From Pseudoips prasinana (lineage: Eukaryota; Arthropoda; Insecta; Lepidoptera; Nolidae): a DNA stretch of 64,000 bases. Under the pieces are notes generated by a model. It searched no databases. It worked only from the letters and a program-made list of their open reading frames with translations, and was not told the DNA's origin. The stretch lies in the NCBI GenBank assembly GCA_951640165.1, contig OX621263.1:3928501-3992500 (forward strand), given 5' to 3'. The position numbers and the translations under genes are program-made. The first letter of the stretch is position 1; every line of letters starts with the position of its first letter. This document shows positions 52,140-63,322 of the stretch, piece by piece.

Positions 52140-52665
52140 ATGGTGATGTTTAAACACTTTTATATAATCTTTTATCATAAATTTCCATCTTTAAATTAAT
52201 TCAAATTTTTATTTAACTAATTGGTCTTCTATTTTTTTGTTAGATTTAAATGCGTGTAAGATTACATCAATAAAATTTACATATATAATTAAAGCTTATA
52301 TACTCTTTGAAGATAATGACACTTAACATTCCAAAATGGTATACGCGATTTAATTTTATGACCATTAAACATGTTGTACTTACTGCGTTAAATTACCTAA
52401 TAAATTAGCATTATCATAGAGAATCTAGACGAATCTAGACAAAATGACAATGAGACTAAATTAGGTTTTGTACTTTTTGAAATTGACTTGCTTTGAAACC
52501 GCAGACGAGTTCATGTGATGAGTGAACATGAATTTTGAAAATATGTTATTTTCTCTTTGAAAATTAACTGAATTCAAAAGAGGAACGAGGTTGATTGTCT
52601 TTTGGTTGTTTTGTATGTACCTATGCAACAAGATTTCTACCTTGTTTATGGACCGTTATTTTTTT
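52140..52665. other. Unassigned AT-rich region
   Basis: No gene or repeat recognised. Confidence 0.4.
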
Positions 52666-52930
52666 TCAGAGTAGCCAATAAATTAAAAAGCAGAAACTGA
52701 CTGACTAATCGATCAGCCCACAGGTTTAGAACCATGAAATTTTTCTCAAATATTCAAAATATTATATTTATATAATTATATAAGTGACATAGGGACATAG
52801 TTTGCACTAAGATTTTTGAAAATCAACCCCAAAAGGGGTTGATTTTGTACAATGTGTTTTCTTGGTCTGATCAACTTCAAACTAGGCATTGATATTGTTT
52901 AAAACTACCAGGCGGACAAAGTTGCGGGCA
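52666..52930 (+). mobile_element. Degraded Helitron-like repeat with a 28-base palindrome
   Basis: GACTGACTAATCGATCAGCC CACAGGTTTAGAACCATG start, and ACAAAGTTGCGGGCATAAG end, resemble a common lepidopteran repeat ending in CGGGC...AGCTAG. Contains AAAATCAACCCC-AAAA-GGGGTTGATTTT near 52819-52848. Confidence 0.4.
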
Positions 52931-53011
52931 TAAGAAAAAAAGGAAGAAATAATTTAATTTTCATAACATATACGGAAAATATATTCAATTGTGGTACACA
53001 TTTCTAATTTA

Positions 53012-53097
53012 TGGGCCATACAAAAAGCTGTCCTGGACACGAAGCCCGGGACACGAAGCGGCGAGGCAACTGTCCTAACCGCTGCGAATCACGTGGA
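53012..53097 (-). mobile_element. tRNA-derived SINE, family S3, head only
   Basis: Minus strand: GCAGCGGTTAGGACAGTTGC CTCGCCGCTTCGTGTCCCGG, then GACAGCTTTTTGTATGGCCC. Decayed promoter boxes. Confidence 0.6.
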
Positions 53098-53189
53098 TTA
53101 CAGATTGTTATCATGTAAGAGTTTTTTCAGTCTGAAATTATAATAAAGTTCTTCATCCCGGAATAAATGGTAATCAAGTCAGTTAAGAT

Positions 53190-53452
53190 CGCAATGATAC
53201 TTAAAAAACAAAGATAATTAAACCTACACATGATCTCCTTGACAATAACTAAATATAAGCTAGCTATAAATATCATTACTATAATAAAAAAAAACTTATT
53301 GTAATTTTTCATACAAACCGTGTACCTAAATATCTATATGTACCGAGAAATAATTATAAATTGATTAATTAATAATATATTACTACAAACATGTTCTGAT
53401 TATTTACGAGCGCTTTTTAAAGCCTACGTGAATAAAAACCTTTTTTATTTAT
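53190..53452 (+). mobile_element. LINE-tail repeat RA
   Basis: CATGATCTCCTTGACAATAA, ACATGTTCTGATTATTTACG, GTGAATAAAAACCTTTTTTA. Confidence 0.65.
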
Positions 53453-53833
53453 TTAATGAACCCAAAAAGTCAAGTAGATGTAAAATCGAAACGCTAATTA
53501 AGCAGACAAGCAGTTTAACAACCACAATAAACAAGCGAAATGATCTTATCTCAAACTGATACAGATAAAAAAATTATAGAGGAAGCCAGGACATCATTAT
53601 TTTTACATCCTACTAATATTATAAACGCGAAAGTTTGTAAGTATGGATGGATGTTTGTTACTCTTTCAGGTAAAAAGTACTGAATGGATTTTAATGAAGT
53701 TTACAATAATATAGCTTATACATCAGAATAACACATAGGCTACAATTTATAAAGATATTGTGTGAATTGTCTAAAATATGACGATAAGTGTCAAGTAGGA
53801 AAAAAATGGCGTGCGCCAAAACCGCTAGAGGTA

Positions 53834-54995
53834 GGGGGAGGGGGGGCACTTTGATACACAAAAATTCAATCTCTTTTCTGAGGACCATAAAGCATTATAT
53901 TTAAATATTTGTTTTGATGTGTGCATTGGCTGATATGTCAGCTTATATTTTGGCTACGCAAAAACTGGCGACGTATAGAGATAAACTGATTTTAAGAAAA
54001 AAACAGTTTTGTATCATTCTGCCCCACCAGTGGGGCACTTTGATACATGGGGTGGGGCAGTTTGATACGTATTTTAGATCCATATGAAATGCAAATTTAA
54101 ACTGACTAAAAACCCAATATAAACTGTATTATTACTTAAAATTAAGAAATAAAACAATTTTATTGATTGAGATCGCAAAATACTTTTTATTAAGAGTGTA
54201 CATTAGACATAATCAGTCTCTTAAGTTACTTATGGAATATAATCACAAAAAAACAATATTGTCATCATAGAACAAGGCTAATTCTCTGTTATTTTCTTAA
54301 TTATATAATCAGTTACATACTTCCTAAGTAATCAGACTTTAACATTGAATATTGTTAATGAAAATATAATATTAGAACCTCCTATCAAAATGAACAATGT
54401 TTTTCTTAAAAAATTAAACAAACATAAAAAAATTAACAAAAATAATCATAAAACTCATATATTACAAAACGATCTACTGTATATTATATCGAGTTAAACC
54501 TACGGAATAAAGCGACGATGTTCGAGATGTGCCTTTGGAGTAAGTTGGTTTTGGTAATTGCAAAACTACATCTCTAACATCCACACTTGCTTTGTCTTCC
54601 ACAATTGGAAATATAAACTTAGAAGACCCTGCTTTTTTTCTGAGATATAATATTTCATATCCTGTCAGATTATACTTAAATACAAATTTGGCAACGTAGT
54701 GAATCACAGTTTTCTTCTTCTCAAACTTAATTAGCAGGAAATCTCCAATATTTATGTGTTCAGGATTAACTGGTTCTTCATTAATTACCTCTTCTTCTGA
54801 TTCCGACGGCATTTTAATGTCTTCACTATCACTCGTCATCACGACTTCATCTTGACTAGAATCGGAATCTTTTTCTGCAGGAAAGGAAGTCACTCTCTTT
54901 TTCTTTCTTGGCTCAGTTAATCCCAACAGATTTTTCGCTGTTTTCAATTCTTTTGCAAGCTGTTTTGCTTTTTGTAATTCTCTCCCCCCTCCCCC
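53834..54995 (-). mobile_element. pogo-like (Tc1/mariner superfamily) transposon, 1162 bp, defective
   Basis: Ends GGGGGAGGGGGG and CCCCCCTCCCCC are perfect 12-bp inverted repeats, with TA on both sides (53832-53833, 54996-54997). Subterminal repeats of GGGGCACTTTGATAC occur near 53850, 54030 and 54055. It encodes only the C-terminal end of a transposase-like protein. The paralogous empty site has a single TA. Confidence 0.85.
54474..54983 (-). pseudogene. pogo/CENP-B-like transposase, C-terminal fragment
   Basis: The frame is open from the right terminal repeat to a stop at 54474, about 169 codons with a 157-codon ATG form starting at 54947. It has a lysine-rich start (QKAKQLAKELKTAKN), an acidic serine-rich linker and a conserved-looking end: NIGDFLLIKFEKKKTVIHYV, then FPIVEDKASVDVRDVVLQLP and SLYSVGLTRYNIQ. 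From memory, insect pogo-like transposases end in this kind of domain. The helix-turn-helix and DDE core are deleted, so the coding part starts directly at the terminal repeat. It could be an internally deleted derivative. Confidence 0.65.
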
Positions 54996-55134
54996 TACAC
55001 ATTCTACTAATATTATTAATGCGAAAGTTTGTGAGTATAGATGTATGTTTGTTACTCTTTTACGCTAAAACTACTTAAACGATTTTTATAATTATTAAAA
55101 TGGAGTTTGTTGAAAAAAACGAATGTGCTTATGC

Positions 55135-55270
55135 CACACGACTGAAGTAAAATTTCTAACGTAACAGGCTATGAGAGAAAGAGAGAAAAAAATGTGTATT
55201 CGTACCTCTCTCTCTTGCCCCTTCATAATATAAGAAACGTAACTCTACGTTACTGAATATATATTTATTG
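55135..55270 (-). repeat. R15-like fragment
   Basis: AACAGGCTATGAGAGAAAGA GAG and CTCTTGCCCCTTCATAATAT match the purine-rich side of R15 at 35440-35500. A diverged piece of the 33270 inverted-repeat arm follows (55300-55370). Confidence 0.45.
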
Positions 55271-55380
55271 TGATAAGTAGTTCACGGCAAGTGTTAGGTT
55301 TAGTCGGTCCGACATACCCACCCGCAGACACTTTTTGCGCAAAAAGTGTTCCCCCTGACTTATCAAAAAAGTTGTCTTTT

Positions 55381-56009
55381 ATATCAGAGGGCGACAAACG
55401 AGCAAGTGGGTCACCTGATTAGTGTTGAAAATGACTAAAGTGACTGAATTAGACTGACTGTCATTTACGGTCAAATTGGTCAAAAATGGTCATTAACTGT
55501 CAAAAATGATCATTTTCAGTCAATTTGATTTCAGTAATATTTTAGTACATTTTTAGTTTTTGTCGTTGATAAAAGTCTACAACTTCTAAATTGAAACACA
55601 AAAGTGGTTTTTATGACTTATAGTATTATTATATAGTGTTAATCTTTGTTTTACATTTGTAATCCTGCGTGCATTTAAGACAAAATAACAACGTCGCATC
55701 TCCTTCCGCATCGACTTTGATGTCGTCTTATCCCCTCATGATATAATAGAAAATAAAACGTTGCTTCATTTAAACTTGCATATAAATTGGGTACCTAAAT
55801 AAATAAATAATTGGATGGTAGTCGAGAATAGACAATAATATTTGAGTCAAATTGACTGAATTTGACAGTAAATGACCGGTCATTTAAGGTTTATGACTAT
55901 TGTGACTAGTCATATTCAGTCATTTTACATCTCTACACCTGAGTGATCACCGCCGCCCATGGACACTTGCAACACCAGAGGAGTCGCGGGTGCGTTGCCA
56001 GCCTTTAAG
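55381..56009 (+). repeat. Repeat R11 split by a hAT-like element
   Basis: GACAAACGAGCAAGTGGGTC ACCTGAT on the left; GTGATCACCGCCGCCCATGG and GCGTTGCCAGCCTTTAA on the right. The intact copy at 50247 shows the undisturbed order. Confidence 0.75.
55418..55935. mobile_element. hAT-like non-autonomous transposon, 518 bp
   Basis: Imperfect terminal inverted repeats TAGTGTTGAAAATGACT and, from the right end, TAGAGATGTAAAATGACT fit the TAGNGNTGNAAA hAT pattern. CACCTGAT (55410-55417) and CACCTGAG (55936-55943) are an 8-base target duplication with one change. Subterminal sequence is rich in GTCAAATT/AATTTGAC motifs. No transposase. Confidence 0.82.
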
Positions 56010-56302
56010 ACTCAGCAAACAAGTGTTGCTGACCCTCACCCCCATCCCGATGAGCTCTTTAAGCACTAGATATGTTAAAGAATTGACTGCCTTAATTTTG
56101 CGATGTCTATATCAACTAACATGTCTGTGCCAAGAGTCTGTCAGTTGCATAGGCAATAATATTGGCAATAAACACGTCTCGGATCAGAATACTAAGTAAG
56201 TACTATAAGATAGGGTTAGTTCTTACTTTCAGGTACATGTTAAGGTTCGCATTCACTAGTTAGTATAACTCACTCAAATACAAATTTCTTGAATAATTAA
56301 AC

Positions 56303-56400
56303 GAATGGCGTAGTTGGCAAATACGTGGGTTCGATTCCTACCCAGGACAGATATTTGTGTGCATGAACATGCCTGTTTGTCCTTAGCCTGAGAGTAAGTA
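56303..56400 (+). mobile_element. tRNA-derived SINE, family S2, fragment
   Basis: GAATGGCGTAGTTGGCAAAT ACGTGGGTTCGATTCC, then ATTTGTGTGCATGAACATG. About 20 bases between the promoter boxes are lost; it ends at the satellite array. Confidence 0.7.
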
Positions 56401-57890
56401 TCTTTTTTCTTCTATTTTTTTATAAGATTGTCAAATCGCCGTCTAAGTAGTTTTACTTCAATAAGACGAAAGAAAAAACAAGAAATATCGTGTCTATGGT
56501 TTGTCCAGTGCGTGCAAACCCTTACAGTACTTTAAATTAGATTAACTTCTGTCTTTTTTCTTAATTTTTTAAATAAGATTATCAAATCACCGTCTAAATA
56601 GTTTCATTTCAAAAAGACAAAAGAAAAAGCTAGAGATATCGTGTCCATGGTCTGTCTAGTGAGGGTATACTTTCTTCTGTTCTGTTTTTATATTCTGTTT
56701 TTATATAAGATTCTCAAATCACCATCTAAGTAGTTTCACTGCAAAAAGACGAAAGAAACTGCTAGAAATAACGTGTCTATGGTCTGTCCAGTGCGTTCAC
56801 CCTTCCAGAACTTTAAATTAGATTAACTTCTGTTTTCTTTCTTCTGTTTTTAAATTAGATTATCAAATCGCCGTCTAAATAGTTTTACTTCAGAAAGACG
56901 AAAGGAAAAACAAGAGACCTTGTGCCTATGGTTTGCCGTGTCCGTGCATACCCTTACAGTACTTTAAATTAGAGTAACTTCTGTCGTTTTTTCTGCTGTT
57001 TTTAAATTAGATTATCAAATCGCCGTCTAAGTAGTTTTACTGCAAAAAGACGAAAGAAACTGCTAGAGATAACGTGTCTATGGTCTGCCCAGTGCGTGCA
57101 TACCCTTCTAGTAGGTACTTTAAATTAGATTAACTTCTGTTTTCTTTCTTCTGTTTTTAAATTAGATTATCAAATCGCCGTCTAAATAGTTTTACTTCAG
57201 AAAGACGAAAGGAAAAACAAGAGACCTTGTGCCTATGGTTTGCCGTGTCCGTGCATACCCTTACAGTACTTTAAATTAGAGTAACTTCTGTCGTTTTTTC
57301 TGCTGTTTTTAAATTAGATTATCAAATCGCCGTCTAAGTAGTTTTACTGCAAAAAGACGAAAGAAACTGCTAGAGATAACGTGTCTATGGTCTGCCCAGT
57401 GCGTGCATACCCTTCTAGTAGGTACTTTAAATTAGATTAACCTCTGTTTTCTTTCTTCTGTTTTTAAATTAGATTATCAAATCACCGTCTAAGTAGTTTT
57501 ACTTCAATACGACAAAAGAAAAAGCAAGAAATATCGTGTCTATGGTTTGTCCAGTGCATGCATACCCTTACAGTACTTTAAATTAGATTAACTTCTGTCT
57601 AATTTTTTTAATTAGATTATCAAATCACCGTCTAAATAGTTTCACTTTAAAAAGACAAAAGAAAAAGCTAGAGATATCGTATCCATGGTCTGTCCAGTGA
57701 GTGTATACCTTTTCAGTACTTTAAATTAGATTAACTTCTGTTTTCTTTCTTCTGTTTTTAAATTAGATTATCAAATCACCGTCTAAGTAGTTCCACTTCA
57801 AAAGTCGAAAGAAAAAGCAAGAGATATCGTGTCTATGGTTTGTCCAGTGCGTGCAAACCCTTACAGTACTTTAAATTAGATTAAGTTCTG
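56401..57890. repeat. Satellite-like tandem array, ten units of about 150 bp
   Basis: The block ATTATCAAATCGCCGTCTAA occurs ten times (near 56428, 56578, 56706, 56853, 57010, 57165, 57317, 57471, 57616, 57766). Each unit continues AGTAGTTTTACTTCAAAAAG ACGAAAG, ATATCGTGTCTATGGT, CCAGTGCGTGCATACCC, TACAGTACTTTAAATTAGAT TAACTTCTG. 56821-57127 and 57128-57434 are a 307-base dimer repeated with no difference that I can see. No long open frame on either strand. Confidence 0.92.
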
Positions 57891-58572
57891 TCACCGTAAA
57901 TCTGTAACCAATGATGCATTCAGTTAACCCTTCAATGACTAGGTTGGGTTTCATTTAAAACGTGGCTTAATTTAAAAAGGTGGATCTTTTAAAGGCACTG
58001 ATCGAGTACGTTAAATGTTTTATTTAAAAAATTCGTTGATATGAATGCGAAGGATCATAAATAACTATTTAAAATATGATGCGTCAAAATTTCAGCTTTA
58101 AGTATATGTAATACAAACACAGAAGTATTTTCTGAGCTTTGGATCTAAGAAGGCTGAAATTGTCCATTTACGTTCTTATTTAAATAATGCCGTTATCTAC
58201 CGCTTAAGCGTGGCTCATGTAAACCCCGCCTACTTAAAGATTTCTCAGCTAAGAAACGTGATTTTATTTTACTCTGTCAACATTTCTGAGACTGGTACTT
58301 ATAGATGATGTGTCATTATTTTATGATTTTTTATCTATGGTGGACATGGAATGATAGTTCTATGATCGTGTCAGTGTATTTTAAGTGCTTTTAATTGTCT
58401 TAGCTGATCTTTCAAGTTTTTGAAAATGTATCCAAACCATTATTAATTTTAAAATATAAAACAGCAATAACTTCTACAAAACCTCAATTCACACACAAAC
58501 GTCAAACAAAACGTCAGCTGATACAAATAAAATCCGCCATCTTTTTTTTTTTTTATCTATTAAAACTATGTT
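57891..58572. other. Unassigned region
   Basis: AT-rich, no gene or repeat recognised. Confidence 0.4.
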
Positions 58573-58575
58573 TAA

Positions 58576-59525
58576 GGCCAAGCGCGTAGGTACTACGATT
58601 TTTTGTCGCGCGATAATTTTAACTCAGCAATGCAAATAAATCCCAGCGACTTTAAAATTGTGATTTGTCACAATTTGTTGCGTTTGCTCGCGAAGCAATT
58701 ATCGCGAAAGTGAACTGCAGCTATGGAATTATATGGTGCCGCGCGCAATGCGAATGAAAAAAACGCACACTATTTATTTTGTTTTACTTACCTGAGGGTG
58801 ACTGACAGCCTTTCTTCAGCTGAGATTGCATTTCGCCATCTAGTATTTTTATATTCAATCTGAGGTCCAACAATTCTCAGTAATTTGTCAAATGTAAAAT
58901 TTTCAACGAAAAAAATTTAACAGATATAGCCGGAGATCATTGTGTTTCTGATAAAAGAAACCCTTAATAAATCTATCCGCTGTAATAGGAAGATTCCAGT
59001 AATAAAAATAATAAAAAAAGCCTTTTATTTCTTACAGAATTAAACAAAATTAAAACTTACTAACTATCTTACATGGTAAATTCACTCTGCAAGAACCCCT
59101 CTGCAGGTAAAGGCCTCCTCCAATGTGATCCAGTCTTGCATCCAGCTGGGACCCGCTATGCGTTTAATCTCGTCCTCCCATCTGTTCCGGGGCCTCCCTT
59201 TCTTTCTTTTGCCTACTGGTCCATTCCATGCAGTCACATGTTGTCCATCGCTGATCTTGCAGCCGTGCGACATGTCCAGCCCACTTCCATTTTAATGCAA
59301 TAGCTTGTGCGAGACCGTCTGTTGCTTCATGATTCCAGTATTGACTATTATTTATTTTTTCTTGTTTCCCTCCGAAGTAGTCAATAGAGACGAGCAACTT
59401 GGACCGAATCCGTCATGAAACTGAGCAATGATCACCGATTTTTATATCGCAACTTGCGATATTTTACAGCGCTATTCGAAAATGGTGTCGCCAGAAGTAA
59501 AATCGTAACAAGTGCGCGCTTGGCC
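58576..59525. mobile_element. PIF/Harbinger-like transposon, 950 bp, hosting a LINE end
   Basis: Ends GGCCAAGCGCG and CGCGCTTGGCC are inverted; the similarity continues (ACGATTTTTTGTCGCGCG against ACGATTTTACTTCTGGCG). TAA lies on both sides (58573-58575, 59526-59528). A three-base TAA/TTA duplication is the PIF/Harbinger signature. No transposase; about 400 bases inside are a LINE. Confidence 0.7.
58998..59400 (-). pseudogene. RTE-like LINE 3' end nested in the PIF-like element
   Basis: The minus strand encodes, in two frames, ALKWKWAGHVARLQDQRWTT and NGPVGKRKKGRPRNRWEDEI KRIAGPSWMQDWITLEEAFT CRGVLAE with a stop. It is the end of an RTE-type ORF2 with one frameshift. A T/A-rich tail lies at 58998. 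Confidence 0.75.
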
Positions 59526-59528
59526 TAA

Positions 59529-60200
59529 ACTTGGGCTTTGGTTTTAAATGAAAATATTGATAACCCATGGTTAAACAGCCAGCTTAAATTTAGGTAGAGT
59601 TTTTAAAGGGTAGTTAGTATTTAAACGAGTGACTGTAAATTAAAGTTTTAAGTGACAAAAATAATGAATTTACGTTATAGTATTACAAAGTGATGACTGC
59701 GAGTGACGAGAAATCAACAGAACAGCAACTAACAAATATTAATTTGAGTTACTTAAAATACAAAATGAGAAGCTTCATAATATTTGATCGACCTAATATT
59801 TCTTCTCTTTGACTCAGAGAGATCAGAGGCTTGTGCGGCGGACTTCAAGCGATATTGTTTTTGTTTAGATTTGCATTGTATGTCTCCTGAAAAATTCAAA
59901 ACTCCAAAAAAAATGGGATTTTTTAAACCTTTTCATCAATCTTCACTAACAATAGGGTGTAACTTGATGGTCACAGTTCTAACCTAACCTAACCCAAATA
60001 ACTTCCGGAAAACTCGTCTCTATCCTAATATGGAAGTTGCCCTCTCTGTATTTCTAGTCGCTCAATTAGTAATTTAGTCGCACGGCTAGAATTTTGATAT
60101 CTGAAGTGGATTAATTATAACCCACTTTTTGTAAGCTCGTTCTAGATTTTATTATTAATCATATTCGTTGTTAGTTTAACGCGCCATATTAAAGGTTGGA
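59529..60200. other. Unassigned region
   Basis: No gene recognised. A CCTAACCTAACCC stretch near 59981 is too short to be telomeric repeat. Confidence 0.4.
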
Positions 60201-60554
60201 TTGCGTCTTCCTTTTCTATTCCCGACAACGGAACTTTATTCTACTTGCAGAGTATTAACAGTCCGACAGCAGTTTATTTTAAATATAACGATGAAAACCC
60301 ATTCACTTACTCCATATGACCCACTCAAACTAGCTGACAAGCGACGAAAACACAATGTCTGTCCCATTAGCTCCTTTAGCACTCTCCTCGCCCGTGGGAG
60401 TTTCTCCCATCTCTGTGGTCTCGTTTACAACAAACTTAACAAAATTTTAAATATATATCCAAAATCAAAAACGGAATGTAAAACTATAGTTACCAACTGG
60501 CTAATTGAACAAAATTACGAAAACATAATAACATACATAATAACCACATAAAGT
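60201..60554 (+). pseudogene. Non-LTR retrotransposon ORF2 C-terminus
   Basis: The plus frame encodes STCRVLTVRQQFILNITMKT, HSLTPYDPLKLADKRRKHNV CPISSFSTLLARGSFSHLCG LVYNKLNKILNIYP, ending at 60551. It fits the end of a CR1/Jockey-like ORF2. A (CA)n microsatellite of about 60 bases (60555-60620) follows the stop. Confidence 0.6.
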
Positions 60555-60584
60555 CACACATACACACACACACACATACACACA

Positions 60585-60626
<42 letters not shown>

Positions 60627-60884
60627 CATATCAAATGTAATAAATTCTTTAACTTTTAAAAAATGGTCTCTCCTATTTAGTTAACAATAAAATTAAATGT
60701 AAGACAGCATATCTGTCCACTCCGAAGCGGCCGAGGGCCTGGTGATCTGTAATACAGGTTCTATAAGAAACCTACTTCAGACACCAGCTCTCACAAAGGA
60801 ATATGTATAGATATTAATTTAGTTGTAAGTATTGTAACTGAAAAAAAAATATTACAATTCCTTCACTAATTCATCGAAAGGAAG

Positions 60885-60930
60885 TTCGTTCCATCCGGGT
60901 GTCCCTTGACACCTCTCGTTTTTATATTAT
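60885..60930 (-). mobile_element. Repeat R8, end fragment
   Basis: GAAGTTCGTTCCATCCGGGT GTCCCTTGACACCTCTC is the complement of the R8 left end. Confidence 0.55.
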
Positions 60931-60989
60931 ATAAGGTAAATTAAAAGCTGCTTTAGCAATAGCAAATTCAATCACAGATAATTAGCTCC

Positions 60990-61197
60990 TGGGTTCAAAT
61001 CGCGAATTGGGCCTTAATAAAAGTACCTAAAATTTGTATTTTTCAAAAGCAAACTTCGCAGTATCAGCCCTGAGTCTGGTATTGGGCGGTGTTACATCCC
61101 TGTGCCTCAGAGAGCACGGAAAGCTATCGTTCCTGTACCTGAACTCTTTCCGGTAGTGTCAGCTAGTCGTCCCATCAGATTATGAGAGTGAAGGAAT
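60990..61197 (+). mobile_element. tRNA-derived SINE, family S5, diverged
   Basis: GGGTTCAAATCGCGAATTGG then CAGTATCAGCCCTGAGTCTG, CTCTTTCCGGTAGTGTCAGC, CATCAGATTATGAGAGTG. Older than the other copies by eye. Confidence 0.6.
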
Positions 61198-61202
61198 AAA
61201 AA

Positions 61203-61625
61203 AATAAAATAAAAAGGTTTTTATTCACGTCGACTTTAAAAAAGTGCTTGTGAATTGTCAGAACATGTTTGTAGTTAAGTATAAAAGTAATAAATTATTT
61301 AATAATAACATTTAATATATACTTGATAGTAATGATTTAGTTATTTAGCTTTGTCATGATTATATATAGTTTTAATTCATATTCAATCAAAATTTATAGT
61401 TTTAGATATATTTTACTACATCATGTCTGAATGGTTCTGCCGATATAAAAGTAAGAATTCATTATTATTATTATGGCGGACCTTTTTTTATAAAGACAGT
61501 CGCACTGAGAAGGCCCTGCGAAACCAACTCAGCCGGTTCATCTACTACCGGTTTCAACATGGCTCAGTTGAGACGGTCCGGCGAAACATACTCAAGCGGG
61601 CATGAATACAGGATTTGGTCCTCTT
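61203..61625 (-). mobile_element. LINE-tail repeat RA, long copy
   Basis: TTTTTATTCACGTCGACTTT AAAAAAG to the upstream part GAGACGGTCCGGCGAAACAT ACTCAAGCGGGCATG. It overlaps a 60-codon frame without recognisable domain. Confidence 0.65.
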
Positions 61626-62469
61626 AAAGCAATTATTTAGTAGACGAACACAATATCTGCTCGATCAGTGGTCTGAATGTGTATTATTTTTTATATATAT
61701 TTAGGAAGAGAAAAGAAAAACATCAAAACAATTATATTATTAATTTTGAGACAGCGTCAATAATTTTAAATTGAGTGTATATTAGCAATCATATTACAGA
61801 TAGTACAAGTAACTCAACTGATTAGTCGTGTCTATATGGCTACAATATTTCCAGCGAGCAATTTGTAGGTAGGGGCAAAGCGCTAGACGTCTCTGTCATC
61901 AATGTACTCTTTAGTGGTGTACTAACCCGTTGCAATAAGTACTTACACGTTTAATATGTGTCCAATATGTATCTTAAATATTATGTAAAATGTTTTAAAC
62001 ATACTTGTGCATGAAAATATGTCCATGCAGAATTATTTGGTCGTATCCTCGTGTTAAATATGATGTTCAATATGAACATATTAACAGCAAAAGGACTTCA
62101 TTGCTATGCGCTGATGATTCCAATATCGAATTCGGGTTGAAGAGTATTACATCATACGCAACTCAACGAATCTTAATTTGAATCAAAGGCCGGCCATGGG
62201 CTTACGAGAACGGCTTTATTTAACTGCGTGTATTACGAATTAATGTCAATTTATAACAATTTGTTTTATGTTTGCTTTATAAGTTAAATAGACTTTAAGA
62301 TTGGCCCTTCTCGTTGAACTCTGTGCTATCTTTTTGGACTATGAAGCGCTGGGAAGCTGTCATCTGTCAGTATACTTTAAAATTCGAAGTTGTGAGCTCT
62401 AGTTTGTTCAGCCTAATCTGCGTATGCATACGATTATATTGAACATGTACTATAGTATTTATATTATCT
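61626..62469. other. Unassigned region
   Basis: No gene or repeat recognised. Confidence 0.4.
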
Positions 62470-63322
62470 ACTAGCTGTTCCCCACGGTTTTACCCGCGTT
62501 AAATTTTATAAATTATCACAGCTCCTCCCCTGTAGATGATAGCGTGATAATATGTAGCCTATATGTTGACATGATCTCTTAGTAATATTCATGCACAATT
62601 TGAAGTAAATCCATGTAGTACTTTTTGAGTTTAGCTCGGACATACATACAGACAATAATTTTAAAAACTATATTGGCTTCGATATCGATTGTAGACCAGG
62701 CCCAAGTATCCTTTTTAAATAACAAAATCGTAGGAAAGTCAAAACTGTACATTGAATATTTTTTTTAAAGGATACTTGGGGCGTGATCTACAATCGACGT
62801 CGAAGCCAAAAATATAGTTTTTAGAATTTTTGTCTGTATGTACGTACAGGCTAAACTCAAAAAGTACCGCATGGATTTACTTCAAATTTTGCATGAATTA
62901 CTAAGAGGTCGGGTCAACATATAGGCTCATATTATACGCTATCACATATTTGGGGGAGGAGCTGACATAATTTATAAAATTTAACGCGGGTAAAACCGCG
63001 GGGCACAGCTACTTTATACATATAATAAAATCGTAGGAAAGTCAAAATTGTACTTTGAATATTTTTTTTTTTAAAGTATACTTGGGCGTGGTCTACAAAC
63101 GATATCGAAGCCAATATAGTTTTGAAAATTATTGTCTGTTTGTCTCTATGTATGTCCGGGCTAAACTCAAAAAGTACTGCATCGATTTACTTTCAATTTT
63201 GCATGAATATTACTAAGAGGTCGGGTCAACATATAGGCTACATATTATCACGCTATTACCTACGAGGATAATTTATAAATAATTATAAAGTTTAATGCGG
63301 GTAAAACCGCGGGGCACAGCTA
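62470..63322. mobile_element. Cluster of three Helitron H1 copies
   Basis: Copy a (62471-62720, minus) lacks its 5' tip; copy b (62721-63011, plus) begins AAATCGTAGGAAAGTC and also lacks the tip; copy c (63013-63322, plus) is near complete (TATACATATAATAAAATC ... GGGGCACAGCTAA). Copies a and b face each other and form a foldback of about 245 bases per arm. Confidence 0.85.

Larger units (their letters stand above)
53605..55100 (+). mobile_element. Helitron-like composite H3 hosting a pogo-like transposon
   Basis: 53605-53833 and 54998-55100 match 29308-30000 without interruption by H1. The site of the inserted transposon corresponds to GAGGTACACAT at 29882-29892. Confidence 0.65.

Noticed and set aside
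52819..52848. Rho-independent-like terminator hairpin
   Set aside because: The palindrome is perfect, but it is part of a decayed Helitron-like repeat in an insect genome and does not follow a gene.
56401..57890. CRISPR array or coding tandem repeat
   Set aside because: The genome is eukaryotic, the unit is about 150 bases without separate spacers, and all frames are interrupted.
59981..59997. Telomeric (TTAGG)n or sub-telomere
   Set aside because: Only two or three CCTAA units; insect telomeres are long pure arrays.
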